From positions 62,001-126,000 of the forward strand of contig NZ_SETE01000007.1 in NCBI RefSeq assembly GCF_004152935.1: a stretch of 64,000 bases of DNA, read 5' to 3'. Shown here piece by piece: positions 53,938 through 63,732 of the stretch; position 1 is the stretch's first letter, and each line of letters starts with the position of its first letter. The notes beneath the pieces were generated by a model, which saw nothing but the letters and a program-made list of their open reading frames with translations, was not told where the DNA came from and made no database searches. Both the position numbers and the translations under genes were made by a program. This DNA comes from Brumimicrobium glaciale (GTDB lineage Bacteria > Bacteroidota > Bacteroidia > Flavobacteriales_D > Crocinitomicaceae).

Positions 53938-56190
53938 GTGGAAAACAAGCCGGAAATTGATTTAGAAAAAGAACGCAAAGAGATTTTAAATGCGTTCAGA
54001 AGTTTATTGCGTGTTACGAAGAATGACAGAACACGAGAAGAAACTAAACAAATTCGTAAAGCATTTGACGTAGCTGTTGAAGCTCATAAAGATATGCGAC
54101 GCAAATCGGGTGAACCTTATATTTATCACCCGATTGCTGTTGCAAAAATATGTGCCGAAGAAATGGAATTGGGTACAACTGCGATTATTGCTGCATTATT
54201 GCACGATACAGTTGAAGATACCTACATTACCTTAGATGATATTGAAGAATCGTTTGGAAAAACTGTTCGAAAAGTAATCGACGGATTGACAAAAATTCCT
54301 GAAGTATTTGATGAAAATATTTCTATTCAAGCAGAGAATTTTAGAAAAATGATCCTTACCATCTCAGATGATTTAAGGGTTGTTTTAATTAAATTGGCGG
54401 ATCGATTGCACAACATGCGTACTTTGGACAGTATGCGTCCTGATAAACAATTGAAAATTGCATCAGAAACCAATTTCTTGTACGCACCACTCGCCCACCG
54501 TTTGGGTTTGTACACGATAAAAAGCGAACTAGAAGATTTATGTTTACGTTATATGAATCCACAAGCTTATCGTGAAATAAGCGGTAAACTAAAGTCAACG
54601 CATGCAGTTCGTCAAAGATTCATTCGAAGATTTACACATCCTATTAAGGAAGCTTTGACCAACGAAGGATATATTTTTGACTTAAAAGCAAGAACAAAAT
54701 CCATCGCTTCTATTTATCGCAAGATGAAAAGCAAGGAAATTCCTTTTGAGGAAGTTTTTGACTTATTTGCCATTAGAATTACACTCGATACTCCAGAAGA
54801 ACTAGAGAAACCAGATTGTTGGAGAGTTTACAGTATTGTTACCGATTTTTACCAGCCAAATCCAGACAGATTAAGAGATTGGGTTTCTACACCACGTGCC
54901 AACGGATATGAATCATTGCATACAACTGTGATGAGTCCACAAGGGAAATGGGTTGAAGTCCAAATTCGTTCTGAAAGAATGGATCAAATTGCTGAGAAAG
55001 GTTTGGCAGCACATTATAACTATAAGGAATCTAAAAATGGTGAAAATAAATTTGACCGTTGGATTGGTGAAATTCGTGAGTTAATTGGAAATCATTCTGA
55101 AGATGCAATGGACTTCGTTGATGAATTCAAATTGAATTTGTTTAACGACGAAATTTATGTATTTACTCCAAACGGAGAATTACGTGTACTTCCAACTGGT
55201 GCTACAACTTTAGATTTCGCTTTTGATATTCACACAGATATTGGTCTGACTTGCATTGGTGCTAAAGTGAATAAAAAATTGGTTCCATTAAGTCATCAAC
55301 TGAAAAGTGGTCACCAAGTAGAAATCATCACTTCAAGTAAGCAAAAGCCAAACGAAGAATGGTTGAAATTTGCCATTACTGGTCGTGCAAAGCAAAAGAT
55401 AAAAGCCGCTTTAAATGATGAGCGAAATAAAATTGCTGAAGACGGTAAAGAAATATTAGAACGCAAATTTAAACAGCACAATATTCGTTTTATTAGCGAA
55501 AACATTTCAATTTTAGAGAAATATTATAACGTTTCAACAGGAACCGAATTATACATTCGAATAGCCAAAGGAAAAGTAGATTTAACGAAACTCCGCAGAA
55601 TTAAAAATGTTGGTGGAGTTCTAAAAGTTGAAAAAGAGGTTAAAACGAATAAAATCAAGCATGCAACAGACATTAGCAAGCGAATTGATAGTAAAAAAGA
55701 CACTTTAGTAATTGGAGATGACTTTAAAGATATCGATTATGATTTTGCAAAATGCTGTAATCCTTTGCCAGGAGATCATGTATTTGGATTTATAACAGTG
55801 AGTAACGGTATCAAGATTCACCGAAATGATTGTCCAAATGCGGAGAATTTAATGGGTAAAATGAATTACCGTTGTATTTCTGCAAAATGGAAGAACCAAG
55901 CGGTTAAAGAACATTTGGCGAAACTGAAATTGATTGGAATTGATGATATCGGAATTGTAAATAAAATTACCGAGATAGTTTCTTACCAACAAAGTGTCAA
56001 TATGCGCTCCATTAGTTTTGAATCAAAAGATGGTATTTTCGAAGGGAAAATTCAGGTTTATGTAATGGACAAGTATCATTTAGATGAGTTAATTGAGAAA
56101 TTTGAAATGACTGAAGGTATTCAACGTGTTGAAAGATGGGACGATATTACTATGGAAAATCAAGAAGATTATTCTGATGAGGAAGTGTAA
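53938..56190 (+). CDS. rsh: RelA/SpoT bifunctional (p)ppGpp synthetase/hydrolase
   Basis: 750 residues, GTG start. HD hydrolase domain: YHPIAVAKI (His64) and ALLHDTVEDT (His89-Asp90), intact. Synthetase domain: ARTKSIASIYRKMKSKEIPF, then TPRANGYESLHTTVMSPQGK and VEVQIRSERMDQIAEKG. The TGS domain begins IYVFTPNGELRVLPTGAT, then the CCNPLPGDHVFGF zinc-like segment and a C-terminal ACT domain. The intact HD motif means it can also degrade (p)ppGpp, so it is SpoT/Rel-like. It sits 18 bp after fumarylacetoacetase. Confidence 0.95.
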   Translation: MENKPEIDLEKERKEILNAFRSLLRVTKNDRTREETKQIRKAFDVAVEAHKDMRRKSGEPYIYHPIAVAKICAEEMELGTTAIIAALLHDTVEDTYITLDDIEESFGKTVRKVIDGLTKIPEVFDENISIQAENFRKMILTISDDLRVVLIKLADRLHNMRTLDSMRPDKQLKIASETNFLYAPLAHRLGLYTIKSELEDLCLRYMNPQAYREISGKLKSTHAVRQRFIRRFTHPIKEALTNEGYIFDLKARTKSIASIYRKMKSKEIPFEEVFDLFAIRITLDTPEELEKPDCWRVYSIVTDFYQPNPDRLRDWVSTPRANGYESLHTTVMSPQGKWVEVQIRSERMDQIAEKGLAAHYNYKESKNGENKFDRWIGEIRELIGNHSEDAMDFVDEFKLNLFNDEIYVFTPNGELRVLPTGATTLDFAFDIHTDIGLTCIGAKVNKKLVPLSHQLKSGHQVEIITSSKQKPNEEWLKFAITGRAKQKIKAALNDERNKIAEDGKEILERKFKQHNIRFISENISILEKYYNVSTGTELYIRIAKGKVDLTKLRRIKNVGGVLKVEKEVKTNKIKHATDISKRIDSKKDTLVIGDDFKDIDYDFAKCCNPLPGDHVFGFITVSNGIKIHRNDCPNAENLMGKMNYRCISAKWKNQAVKEHLAKLKLIGIDDIGIVNKITEIVSYQQSVNMRSISFESKDGIFEGKIQVYVMDKYHLDELIEKFEMTEGIQRVERWDDITMENQEDYSDEEV

Positions 56191-56248
56191 ATTGAAAGAA
56201 CTTTATTGTCTTTTCTTTGTTTAACAGTAGTTATTCTTATTCGTAAAC

Positions 56249-57496
56249 ATGAGCTATCGTTACATAATTTTCTTTTCGATCATATTGGTTTCCTTTCTAA
56301 TTCTTGATATTTATATCTGGAAAGGTTATCGTAAAACAATTAAAGAAAAATATTATAAGTATTTCAAATGGTTAATTCCTTTGTCTTCTGTAGTCTTTTT
56401 ATCTGGATTTGCTATTAATCTTTACCGCGGATCAAATGGAATTTACAATGCCAATGCTATAATAAATGTATTATTTGGAATTTCCCTAGGATTCTTTATT
56501 GCTAAACTATTTTCCGCTATATTTCTATTCTCAGAGGATATTATTAGGATTTTGGCACTTGTTAAAAATAAATTATTTTTCAGAAAAGACAAGTCAAAAC
56601 AATTCGCAAGTAGAAGAAATTTTGTGAGAAGTATTTCTTTAGGAATAGCAGCTATTCCAGTTTTGGGGACTATTTATGCTGTCACGAAAGGAAAGTACAA
56701 TTTTCATGTGAAGCGTTTAGATTTATCAATGAAAAGATTGCCTAAATCATTTGATGGATTAAAAGTGGTTCAGTTTTCAGATTTTCATGCTGGAAGCTTC
56801 GATGATATTGAAGCTGTACAACAAGGATTATCTCTTATCAATGATGCGAATCCAGATCTTATCATGTTTACTGGCGATTTAGTAAATAATCGAGCTGCAG
56901 AAATGATCCCTTATGTTGATTCATTAAAGAATTTATCAGCGAAATATGGAAAATACGCCATTTTAGGAAATCATGATTATGGAGATTATATTAAGTTTGA
57001 AAGTAACGAAGCCAGACAAAAAAATTTAGATGAGTTAGACGCTATTTTTGAAGAAGCAGGATTTATTTTACTTAAAAATGAAAATATTCAGATTGACAAT
57101 GGAATAGATAAAATTGATATTATTGGAGTTGAAAACTGGGGTCAAGGTCCTTTTCCACAATATGGCGATATCGATTTAGCTTCTCAATCAACTCCAGATG
57201 GAAGATTCAATATTTTAATGAGTCATGATCCTGACCATTGGGAAAATATAGTAAGACAGCATCCTAAGCATTTTGATTTAACATTGAGCGGACATACACA
57301 CGGTTCACAAGTTGGCGTTGACATCCCCGGATTCCAATGGAGTCCAGTAAAATACCGCTATAAAAGATGGTTGGGACATTATACAGAAAACGATCAGCAT
57401 CTTTTCGTAAGTAAAGGATTTGGATTTTTAGGTTTTCCTGGTCGAATTGGAATGTCACCAGAAGTAATCAGTTTTAAATTACATAGCGAAGCTTAA
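56249..57496 (+). CDS. Membrane-anchored metallophosphoesterase
   Basis: 415 residues. Several N-terminal membrane helices (about 5-22, 45-62, 72-100 and 132-148; RRNFVRS lies before the last). The phosphoesterase domain follows: VVQFSDFHAGSF (D-x-H), MFTGDLVNNR (GD), ILGNHDYGDY (GNHD) and LSGHTHGSQVG (GHTH), all metal ligands present. This YkuE/YaeI-type family may act on lipid-linked pyrophosphates such as UDP-diacylglucosamine. It follows the RelA/SpoT-type gene by 58 bp. Confidence 0.88.
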   Translation: MSYRYIIFFSIILVSFLILDIYIWKGYRKTIKEKYYKYFKWLIPLSSVVFLSGFAINLYRGSNGIYNANAIINVLFGISLGFFIAKLFSAIFLFSEDIIRILALVKNKLFFRKDKSKQFASRRNFVRSISLGIAAIPVLGTIYAVTKGKYNFHVKRLDLSMKRLPKSFDGLKVVQFSDFHAGSFDDIEAVQQGLSLINDANPDLIMFTGDLVNNRAAEMIPYVDSLKNLSAKYGKYAILGNHDYGDYIKFESNEARQKNLDELDAIFEEAGFILLKNENIQIDNGIDKIDIIGVENWGQGPFPQYGDIDLASQSTPDGRFNILMSHDPDHWENIVRQHPKHFDLTLSGHTHGSQVGVDIPGFQWSPVKYRYKRWLGHYTENDQHLFVSKGFGFLGFPGRIGMSPEVISFKLHSEA

Positions 57497-57709
57497 GTTT
57501 TTTCTTTTTTCGTATTTGTTCTTGGTGGTATTTTTTGAAATTCAAATATTAAACTCGCTTTGATTTTATCATCTTTTGATTGCTCTCTAGAATGGTGCGA
57601 TTCTCTATAAATATTTATTAATCTTTGCGGGTACCTACTTTTATAGATTTTTAGTATTATATTTAAAAATTCACTATTTAAAACGACTACTTTAGAACAA
57701 ATTTCCCAA

Positions 57710-58297
57710 ATGAAGAAAAAGATATTTTATTTAAGCGCATTATTTATTAGTTTAAGCCTCAACGGTATAAGTCAAGAGGAAGAAAGTAACTCTATTGAAT
57801 CTCAGTTTAATAATTTAATAGAAAATTCCAATAGTTATCAGTCCTTCAAAGTAATAGATAAATCGAAACTTGGAGTTATACAAAGTAACATTCAAGATTC
57901 AATTTCGTCACTAAAAACAAAAATTGGCAAGTCTGAAATCCAAATTTTAGATCAAAAAGCAAAGATTGACAGCAATGAACAAAAAATTCAAGAATTAAAT
58001 ACTGCTTTAGACAAATCTAAAAATAGTGTAGATAATATTGATTTCTTAGGTATGCCAACCCATAAGTCTTCCTACACTTTTATAATGTGGACTATCATCT
58101 TTGTATTACTTGCTATTTCACTTATTATGTTTGTCATATTTAAAAAAGGGCATAGAAATACAAAGAATGCAAAGGAAAAGTTGGAAGAAACACAAAATGA
58201 ATTAGAAAGCTTAAGAAAGAGATCGCTTGAGCGTGAACAAAAGGTGCGCAGAGAGTTACAAAATGAGATTAACAAGAATAACTTACGGAAAGATTAA
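57710..58297 (+). CDS. Coiled-coil membrane protein with signal peptide
   Basis: 195 residues: signal peptide (about 1-22, ending GISQ), a coiled coil (about 60-110), one transmembrane helix (about 122-146, FIMWTIIFVLLAISLIMFVI) and a second, strongly charged coiled coil (about 150-195) that would face the cytoplasm. No known family. It may sense or bridge the envelope. Confidence 0.6.
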   Translation: MKKKIFYLSALFISLSLNGISQEEESNSIESQFNNLIENSNSYQSFKVIDKSKLGVIQSNIQDSISSLKTKIGKSEIQILDQKAKIDSNEQKIQELNTALDKSKNSVDNIDFLGMPTHKSSYTFIMWTIIFVLLAISLIMFVIFKKGHRNTKNAKEKLEETQNELESLRKRSLEREQKVRRELQNEINKNNLRKD

Positions 58298-58498
58298 ATC
58301 AATCTCTCAAAAGTATACTTCTTAACAACAATAAAAGGTTCTATATGATTTTGTGTGGGTAGTTTTAAAATCTATTGTTTTAATTGAAGCTAAACGATTG
58401 TTAATTTGGTTCTACTTTTAATTAAATGGAAACTTTCTATTAAAAACTTAATTCGCTTAACTTTATAAGACCCTGTTATTTAAGTATTTATTATTCGA

Positions 58499-58693
58499 AG
58501 TCCCAGAGGGACGGCATATTAATAGGGATGGACGTAAGTCCATCCGCCAAACGATACAAACCGAAACAAATCCCCACAAAATCGACCTAATTGCATGCAA
58601 TTAGGTCGATTTTGTGGGGATTTTTATTATATCTATTTGTTTTAAACCATGGACTTACGTCCTTGGCTATTAATATGCCGTCCCGCCGGGACT
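58499..58693. repeat. Nested palindromic REP-like element
   Basis: Three nested inverted repeats. Outer 27-bp arms: AGTCCCAGAGGGACGGCATA onward (58499-58525) against 58667-58693, with few mismatches. Middle: GGACGTAAGTCC and GGACTTACGTCC, each also a small hairpin. Inner: a perfect 56-bp palindrome at 58568-58623 centred on TGCA/TGCA, arms of 28 bp starting AAATCCCCACAAAATCGACC. The GTCCC-GGGAC ends resemble Bacteroidota REP-like elements mobilised by TnpA-REP transposases; no transposase is in the window. Confidence 0.75.
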
Positions 58694-58865
58694 AATCAAT
58701 TGAAATACAGACCACCATGTGCTTTCTTGTAAAAATGAAATGATAATTCTGATAAATACTTTAAAATACAACTCGTGTAGGTTACAGTTAAATTCGTAGT
58801 AGAACCATTAATTTTTCGAAGGATTAAAATTGATTACCCACAGTATTTCATATGGAGCCCAATAA

Positions 58866-58921
58866 AAAAGCATCCTTATTAAAACTATTTCATATAAAAT
58901 AGCTTTAGTGAAGATGCTTTT
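58866..58921 (-). terminator. Terminator of the short-chain dehydrogenase gene
   Basis: AAAAGCATC (58866-58874) pairs with GATGCTTTT (58913-58921), with further pairing of CTATTT and AAATAG inside. The sequence is near-symmetric, so it may also act for the plus strand. Confidence 0.65.
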
Positions 58922-59010
58922 ATCTTTACTAAAATTCGGTGTTATAAAGGATTAATATTTAAAGTTACTATTTCCCTACACATCCCTTCACTGCCACCGA
59001 TTAATGAAAT

Positions 59011-59823
59011 TTACTTTTTTGCTTGTTTTTTAATTGAGGGTATCAATCCTCCATCAACCAAAATATCAGTTCCTGTCATAAACCTTGACTCTTTACTCAC
59101 CATAAATTTTACAACGTCCGCAATATCATCAGGCTCTCCTGTTCTTCCCAAGGCAGTCATGCTTAACATTTGATTAATAATTTCTGGATGTTCCTCAGCT
59201 GCTTTTAATCCCATTTTTGTCATTATAACACCAGGAGAAATGGAATTGATTCGACTTCCTTTTTTACCAAAGCGCATCACATTATCTGCTACAATTAACA
59301 TAACGCCACGTTTAGTGAAATTATACATAATACTTGAATCGTCTTTCACAAACTCTTTCACGATATCCAAAGAATTACTCGCAAGTGAGTTTCTAAGCGC
59401 TTCATCATATTTGTCATTTGGAGGAATTGTGTGCCCCATCATTGAAGAAAACAATACGATAGAAGAATCTTTTTCAGCAATTTCATAAACTGCATCAACA
59501 ATCAAGGCAGTACCTTTAAGATTGATGTTGAAAATCTTATCTACATCATGAACAGTTTCACTCACTCCGGCAGTATGAACAAGTCCACCAAATTCACCTT
59601 GTTTTTTGGTGAATTCTATCAGGCTTTTCACCTCATCTTTAGAAGTGATATCACTCTTGAATCCGACAGCGTCAAAACCATTGTTTTTATATTCTTCTAC
59701 CGCTTTATTCACTACCTCATCTGAATAATCAGCAACAACAATTTTATAATCTTTTAATTTATTTCCTGTGGCAACACCTAAACCTCCTGCTCCACCAGTT
59801 ATTAACATTACTTTCTTTCCCAT
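59011..59823 (-). CDS. Short-chain dehydrogenase/reductase
   Basis: 270 residues of the classical SDR fold. The NAD(P)-binding motif is TGGAGGLG at about 8-15; the acidic residue in VVADYSDE suggests NAD preference. HTAGVSETV (NAG-like) is at about 88-96, catalytic Ser in LFSSMMG near 125, and YNFTK (Y-x-x-x-K) near 167. ITSISPG-like INSISPGVIMTKM and the C-terminal GTDILVDGG complete it. Substrate unknown. It has its own terminator and faces the coiled-coil gene. Confidence 0.92.
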   Translation of the reverse strand: MGKKVMLITGGAGGLGVATGNKLKDYKIVVADYSDEVVNKAVEEYKNNGFDAVGFKSDITSKDEVKSLIEFTKKQGEFGGLVHTAGVSETVHDVDKIFNINLKGTALIVDAVYEIAEKDSSIVLFSSMMGHTIPPNDKYDEALRNSLASNSLDIVKEFVKDDSSIMYNFTKRGVMLIVADNVMRFGKKGSRINSISPGVIMTKMGLKAAEEHPEIINQMLSMTALGRTGEPDDIADVVKFMVSKESRFMTGTDILVDGGLIPSIKKQAKK

Positions 59824-60149
59824 AACTAATTATTTTAAATTAATAATCTATCCTAAATCATTTCTAATAAAGATAATCCTTATATCCCCGATACTTGTAC
59901 TTACAACACTGACATAAATCAGTTTTAAGCTATGTTAGCAATGAACTCACTAAAAACAACCAATTGAATTTTAATAATTCGACAAGGTATTTTTGAAATC
60001 TTGAAAAACGAGTTTTACAATCCGATACATCGCTAGAAATACATTAAACAAAAAATCCTTCAATCTACAAAACCAGAAGTTTTATCGATTGAAGGATATT
60101 CAGAAGTATTTATGTTTTGATCAATAATTAACTTTCGTTATTTGAAGAT
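59824..60149. other. Intergenic region with terminator
   Basis: About 325 bp without a gene; it holds the terminator of the large secreted protein at 60050-60097. Confidence 0.5.
60050..60097 (-). terminator. Terminator of the large gliding-type protein gene
   Basis: ATCCTTCAATC (60055-60065) pairs with GATTGAAGGAT (60087-60097); on the minus strand the hairpin is followed by TTTTTGTTT. Confidence 0.8.
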
Positions 60150-62843
60150 TTATTTCCTATGTAAATGAACAAAACCATGTTCTATGCTTTCATCACCAGA
60201 AAGTCCTTTAACTGTAAATTTGTAGAAATAAGTACCTTCAGAACATTCGGTTCCTGAATTTTTATTTTTTCCGTTCCATGGTTCTGCTGGATTATTTGAT
60301 TCAAAAATAACGTTCCCCCATCTATTCAACAATACAAAATCTAATTCTTGTACATTTTCAAAATGAAAATCTAGGAAGTCATTAATACCATCTCCGTTAG
60401 GCGTGAAAACATTGGGTAACTCATAGGAAGCTACATTAGGAATAATTGTAATTATCTTTGTAATCGAACTTTCACAATGATCATTTTTTGCTATCAATGT
60501 AACTTGATGCTCACCAACCTCAGTAAATACGTGTGAAATATCATATAAATCTCCCCAGAAGGATGAAGAGTCTTTAAAGTGATACCACTCAATAGCGTTT
60601 TCACCACTTGAATTGTTTTGCATGAAAATTTCATCTCCAGATTGTCCTTCATAGGTACTTGCAGTAAAATCAGCAAATGGTGTATCATAGATTGTTACCG
60701 TTGCAGAACTATTCAAATCTCTCGAACACAAAGTATCTAAAACTTGAATTAATTCAACATTAAAAACTCCACTCACATCTGTTGGAAATGTAATTGTTGC
60801 GGTATTCTCATTATTAGATGAAGAAATTTGCAAAGTATCACCGTCCACTACATAAACAAAAGTATAAGGTGCATACGTATTTTGTCCTGTGAATATTATT
60901 TCTGGTAATATTGTATCGCCTTCACACGCTTCAACATTTGCAGACATTTCAGCATAAGGCGATTTGAGAACAATAATATCTACTAAGACTTTTGGATTAC
61001 AAACACCAGAACTAAATGTATAAGTCTTCGATCCTAAAGTATTCGTACTTAATGCTGGAGACCATGTTCCAGTAATTCCATTGTCGGAAACAGTAGGTAA
61101 AGTAACTTGTTCGCCCATACAATAAGGTCCAAGCGTAGGGAAAACAGGAACTATTGTATCACTAACAACAACCTGTATAGAATCATATACAATTTGATTA
61201 CAAAAATCAGTAACAGTTCCATATAACCATTGAGTTCCTGCGCTAGTAAATATAATTTCTTCGGTACTTAAAGAACCTACAGACGGGATTCCATTTGGTG
61301 AAAAACTCCAATTATAAGTATAAGTCGGGACTCCAAATTTACCTAAAGTAGATGCTGTAATTGTATCTCCTAAGCATATTTGTGTTTCAGATAAATTTAT
61401 ACTGCTTGAAAGATTATTAAATTCTACTGTTTTTCCAGTTACTGTTACTACCCAATCAGTTGTTGCAGCTATACAATCATCAGAACATCCAACTGCTCCA
61501 TCGCAAGTTCTAAAAAATTGAAGTTGAAATGGAATAATTTGTGCGTTACAGGAAGGAGGTGGAAGACAAGCCGCTACATCGTTATAAATAGGGATTTGAT
61601 TTCCTGTACAATCTCCTGTTTGGGGTGAATTACAAAACCAGTAATAGTTTGCTAGAGGAGGACTAACACAGGTTCCTGATAAATAGCGAGTAGCACCATC
61701 ATTAAGCAAACAAGTTCCAAGCGTCTCAAAACTAAAATCAGTTGTGGTATTTATTATCGTTGCAAAAGGTGGAAATGTAAGATCCATATCATAATCACAT
61801 GAAGTATTAAAAGTACAGGTTGCGCTGTACATTGAACCAATTATATTTGCCAACAATGTCGTTTCTACTCCTGTTACAAGTGGATCAATAACCAACGCCG
61901 ATTCACCAATATTGTCAGCAATCCATTTGAAAGGGACAATAACATCAACCTGTTGCCCATTAATAGCATATAATAATGAATTTCTTACTTCAGGATTTGA
62001 AACTAAAAATCCAACGCCTTGATGCATTTTCAAAATAGACTTCCCATCTTTTTTAATGTCAATATCATCACTTCCAAAATCATCTTTGGGGTTTGTAAAG
62101 AAAGAGAGGTCTAAATCTTGATCTGATTTAAAATTCTCTCTAAAAATCAATTCATCAAATGTTCCAAACTCATTACTTTTCATAATAAAGTCTGTTTTAA
62201 TTGATCCTTTTCTTACTTGCATTTCTGCATCTATTCCAGGAAAGACATTCTTTATTAGTATGCCATCTGATCCTGCTGAATAATCCGACCAATCTGGTTT
62301 AGCTAGGAATTTTATTTCATTCCCAACCTTTTTGTACAATGTCCATTGATTAAAATCAATCTTTCCAGTTCTTGTTTTTATATAAGAATTGTTAGAATTC
62401 ACATCAAAACCAGCTGGTTCGTAATAATACTTAGATTCATAAATACTATTTCCAATTGAAGCCAGTTCTGTCTCTATTGCTCTCCAATGGTTATTAGAAT
62501 CTAAATAATTAATCGGGAAATATCCTTTCTGAACATGAAACTCAGATGGATTGTCTACATCTATAAAATAACGTGTATCAATTGTTCTTTTGGATAAGTC
62601 CTCTACAATATTTCCGTTTGGAGAATTTGAGGGAAGTAAACCAAATTCTGGGTGAATGTAAAACTCCTCATCATTTTGGTCTTTCCAAAACTGAATGTTT
62701 TCTCTCTTTTGTTCGGAAAGTGTTTGATAGTTGTTCTTTTTGATATTCATTCCTTCTTTTGCTTCTTGAGCACTTAAAGAGGAAGTAATTGACATTGAAA
62801 TCGACATGATAACAATGAAAAAATAGGTCATTCTACATTTCAT
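60150..62843 (-). CDS. Large secreted protein with T9SS type B (gliding-motility-associated) domain
   Basis: 897 residues. Signal peptide about 1-26 (ending SLSAQ). Residues 50-330 are a conserved head region; 330-470 is Cys-rich with many CxC-type pairs (CTFNTSCDYD, CDGAVGCSDDC). Residues 480-790 contain PKD/Ig-like modules such as GDTITASTLGKFGVPTYTY, and the C-terminal about 95 residues are the gliding-motility-associated/type B sorting domain: NVFTPNGDGINDF, LLNRWGNVIFES, WNGKNKNSGTECSEGTYFYK. It is secreted by T9SS, probably as a surface adhesin or polymer. Confidence 0.88.
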   Translation of the reverse strand: MKCRMTYFFIVIMSISMSITSSLSAQEAKEGMNIKKNNYQTLSEQKRENIQFWKDQNDEEFYIHPEFGLLPSNSPNGNIVEDLSKRTIDTRYFIDVDNPSEFHVQKGYFPINYLDSNNHWRAIETELASIGNSIYESKYYYEPAGFDVNSNNSYIKTRTGKIDFNQWTLYKKVGNEIKFLAKPDWSDYSAGSDGILIKNVFPGIDAEMQVRKGSIKTDFIMKSNEFGTFDELIFRENFKSDQDLDLSFFTNPKDDFGSDDIDIKKDGKSILKMHQGVGFLVSNPEVRNSLLYAINGQQVDVIVPFKWIADNIGESALVIDPLVTGVETTLLANIIGSMYSATCTFNTSCDYDMDLTFPPFATIINTTTDFSFETLGTCLLNDGATRYLSGTCVSPPLANYYWFCNSPQTGDCTGNQIPIYNDVAACLPPPSCNAQIIPFQLQFFRTCDGAVGCSDDCIAATTDWVVTVTGKTVEFNNLSSSINLSETQICLGDTITASTLGKFGVPTYTYNWSFSPNGIPSVGSLSTEEIIFTSAGTQWLYGTVTDFCNQIVYDSIQVVVSDTIVPVFPTLGPYCMGEQVTLPTVSDNGITGTWSPALSTNTLGSKTYTFSSGVCNPKVLVDIIVLKSPYAEMSANVEACEGDTILPEIIFTGQNTYAPYTFVYVVDGDTLQISSSNNENTATITFPTDVSGVFNVELIQVLDTLCSRDLNSSATVTIYDTPFADFTASTYEGQSGDEIFMQNNSSGENAIEWYHFKDSSSFWGDLYDISHVFTEVGEHQVTLIAKNDHCESSITKIITIIPNVASYELPNVFTPNGDGINDFLDFHFENVQELDFVLLNRWGNVIFESNNPAEPWNGKNKNSGTECSEGTYFYKFTVKGLSGDESIEHGFVHLHRK

Positions 62844-63267
62844 ATTTTATGCGTTTTGTCTGATTTATTTGGAGATAATTCAGTAGTGAGTAAATAGTGT
62901 TCTAAACTGGTTTCATATAAATTTAGATAACTAAGTTAACAATATATAAAACCAAACCAAATATTTTTAACTTATAATCAAGCGTTTATAAATTATACTT
63001 TTATAAATCAATCTGATTATTAATCTTTAGTAACCTCTATAAGTCATATAGAGTCTAGATTATATTGGAATTAAAATCTGAATCTATTCTACAAAAAATA
63101 AGACATTACAATACTAAATACCAGTAAGGTAAATTAAAAATAAATTGATTTAAAATTGAATTCAGGTAAAATCCTTGAAAGCTGTGCATAACTTAATTAT
63201 AAATCTCATGAAAAGAATGGGACAGTCTTACAATTTCCTTACTTTTGTCTTTTAATGAATTGAATGC
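62844..63267. other. Intergenic region, divergent promoters expected
   Basis: About 420 bp without a gene. A TACTTTTG box at 63240-63247 lies 21 bases before the Fur-family ATG but lacks a clear TTTG partner. Confidence 0.4.
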
Positions 63268-63729
63268 ATGGAAAGCGTACAAGAAACAGTTAAGAATATT
63301 TTTTCGGCGTATTTGGAAAAGAATGGACACAGGAAAACTCCTGAGCGTTTTGCCATACTTGAGGAAATTTACAATTACGAAGGTCACTTTGATATAGAAT
63401 CACTTTATATCAAAATGAAAAATAAAAATTATCGTGTATCACGTGCTACATTGTACAACACAATTGATTTATTATTGGCTTGTAGTCTTGTACGAAAGCA
63501 TCAATTTGGAAAGAATATTGCTCAATTTGAAAAATCTCATGGATTTAAACAACACGACCATTTAGTTTTAACAGATACTGGTGAATTGATTGAGTTTTGT
63601 GATCCACGTATTCAAAACATTAAATCTACTATCGAGGAAGTTTTTGGTGTAAAAATCAATCACCACTCACTCTACTTCTATGGAGTAAGAGACGAAAACG
63701 CAACAAAAAAAACATCTGATAAATCATAA
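63268..63729 (+). CDS. Fur-family transcriptional regulator
   Basis: 153 residues, normal length. Winged-helix DNA-binding domain with [20 protein letters not shown] and [15 protein letters not shown]. The dimerisation/metal domain has [20 protein letters not shown], in which HDH and the following Cys and acidic residues supply metal ligands; the C-terminal CxxC zinc pair of classical Fur is missing. It could regulate iron, zinc or peroxide responses. The next gene starts three bases after its stop. Confidence 0.9.
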   Translation: MESVQETVKNIFSAYLEKNGHRKTPERFAILEEIYNYEGHFDIESLYIKMKNKNYRVSRATLYNTIDLLLACSLVRKHQFGKNIAQFEKSHGFKQHDHLVLTDTGELIEFCDPRIQNIKSTIEEVFGVKINHHSLYFYGVRDENATKKTSDKS

Positions 63730-63732
63730 GCA

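Larger units (their letters stand above)
58298..59010. other. Intergenic region with a large palindromic element
   Basis: About 710 bp without a gene. It contains the 58499-58693 element and the terminator at 58866-58921. Confidence 0.6.
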
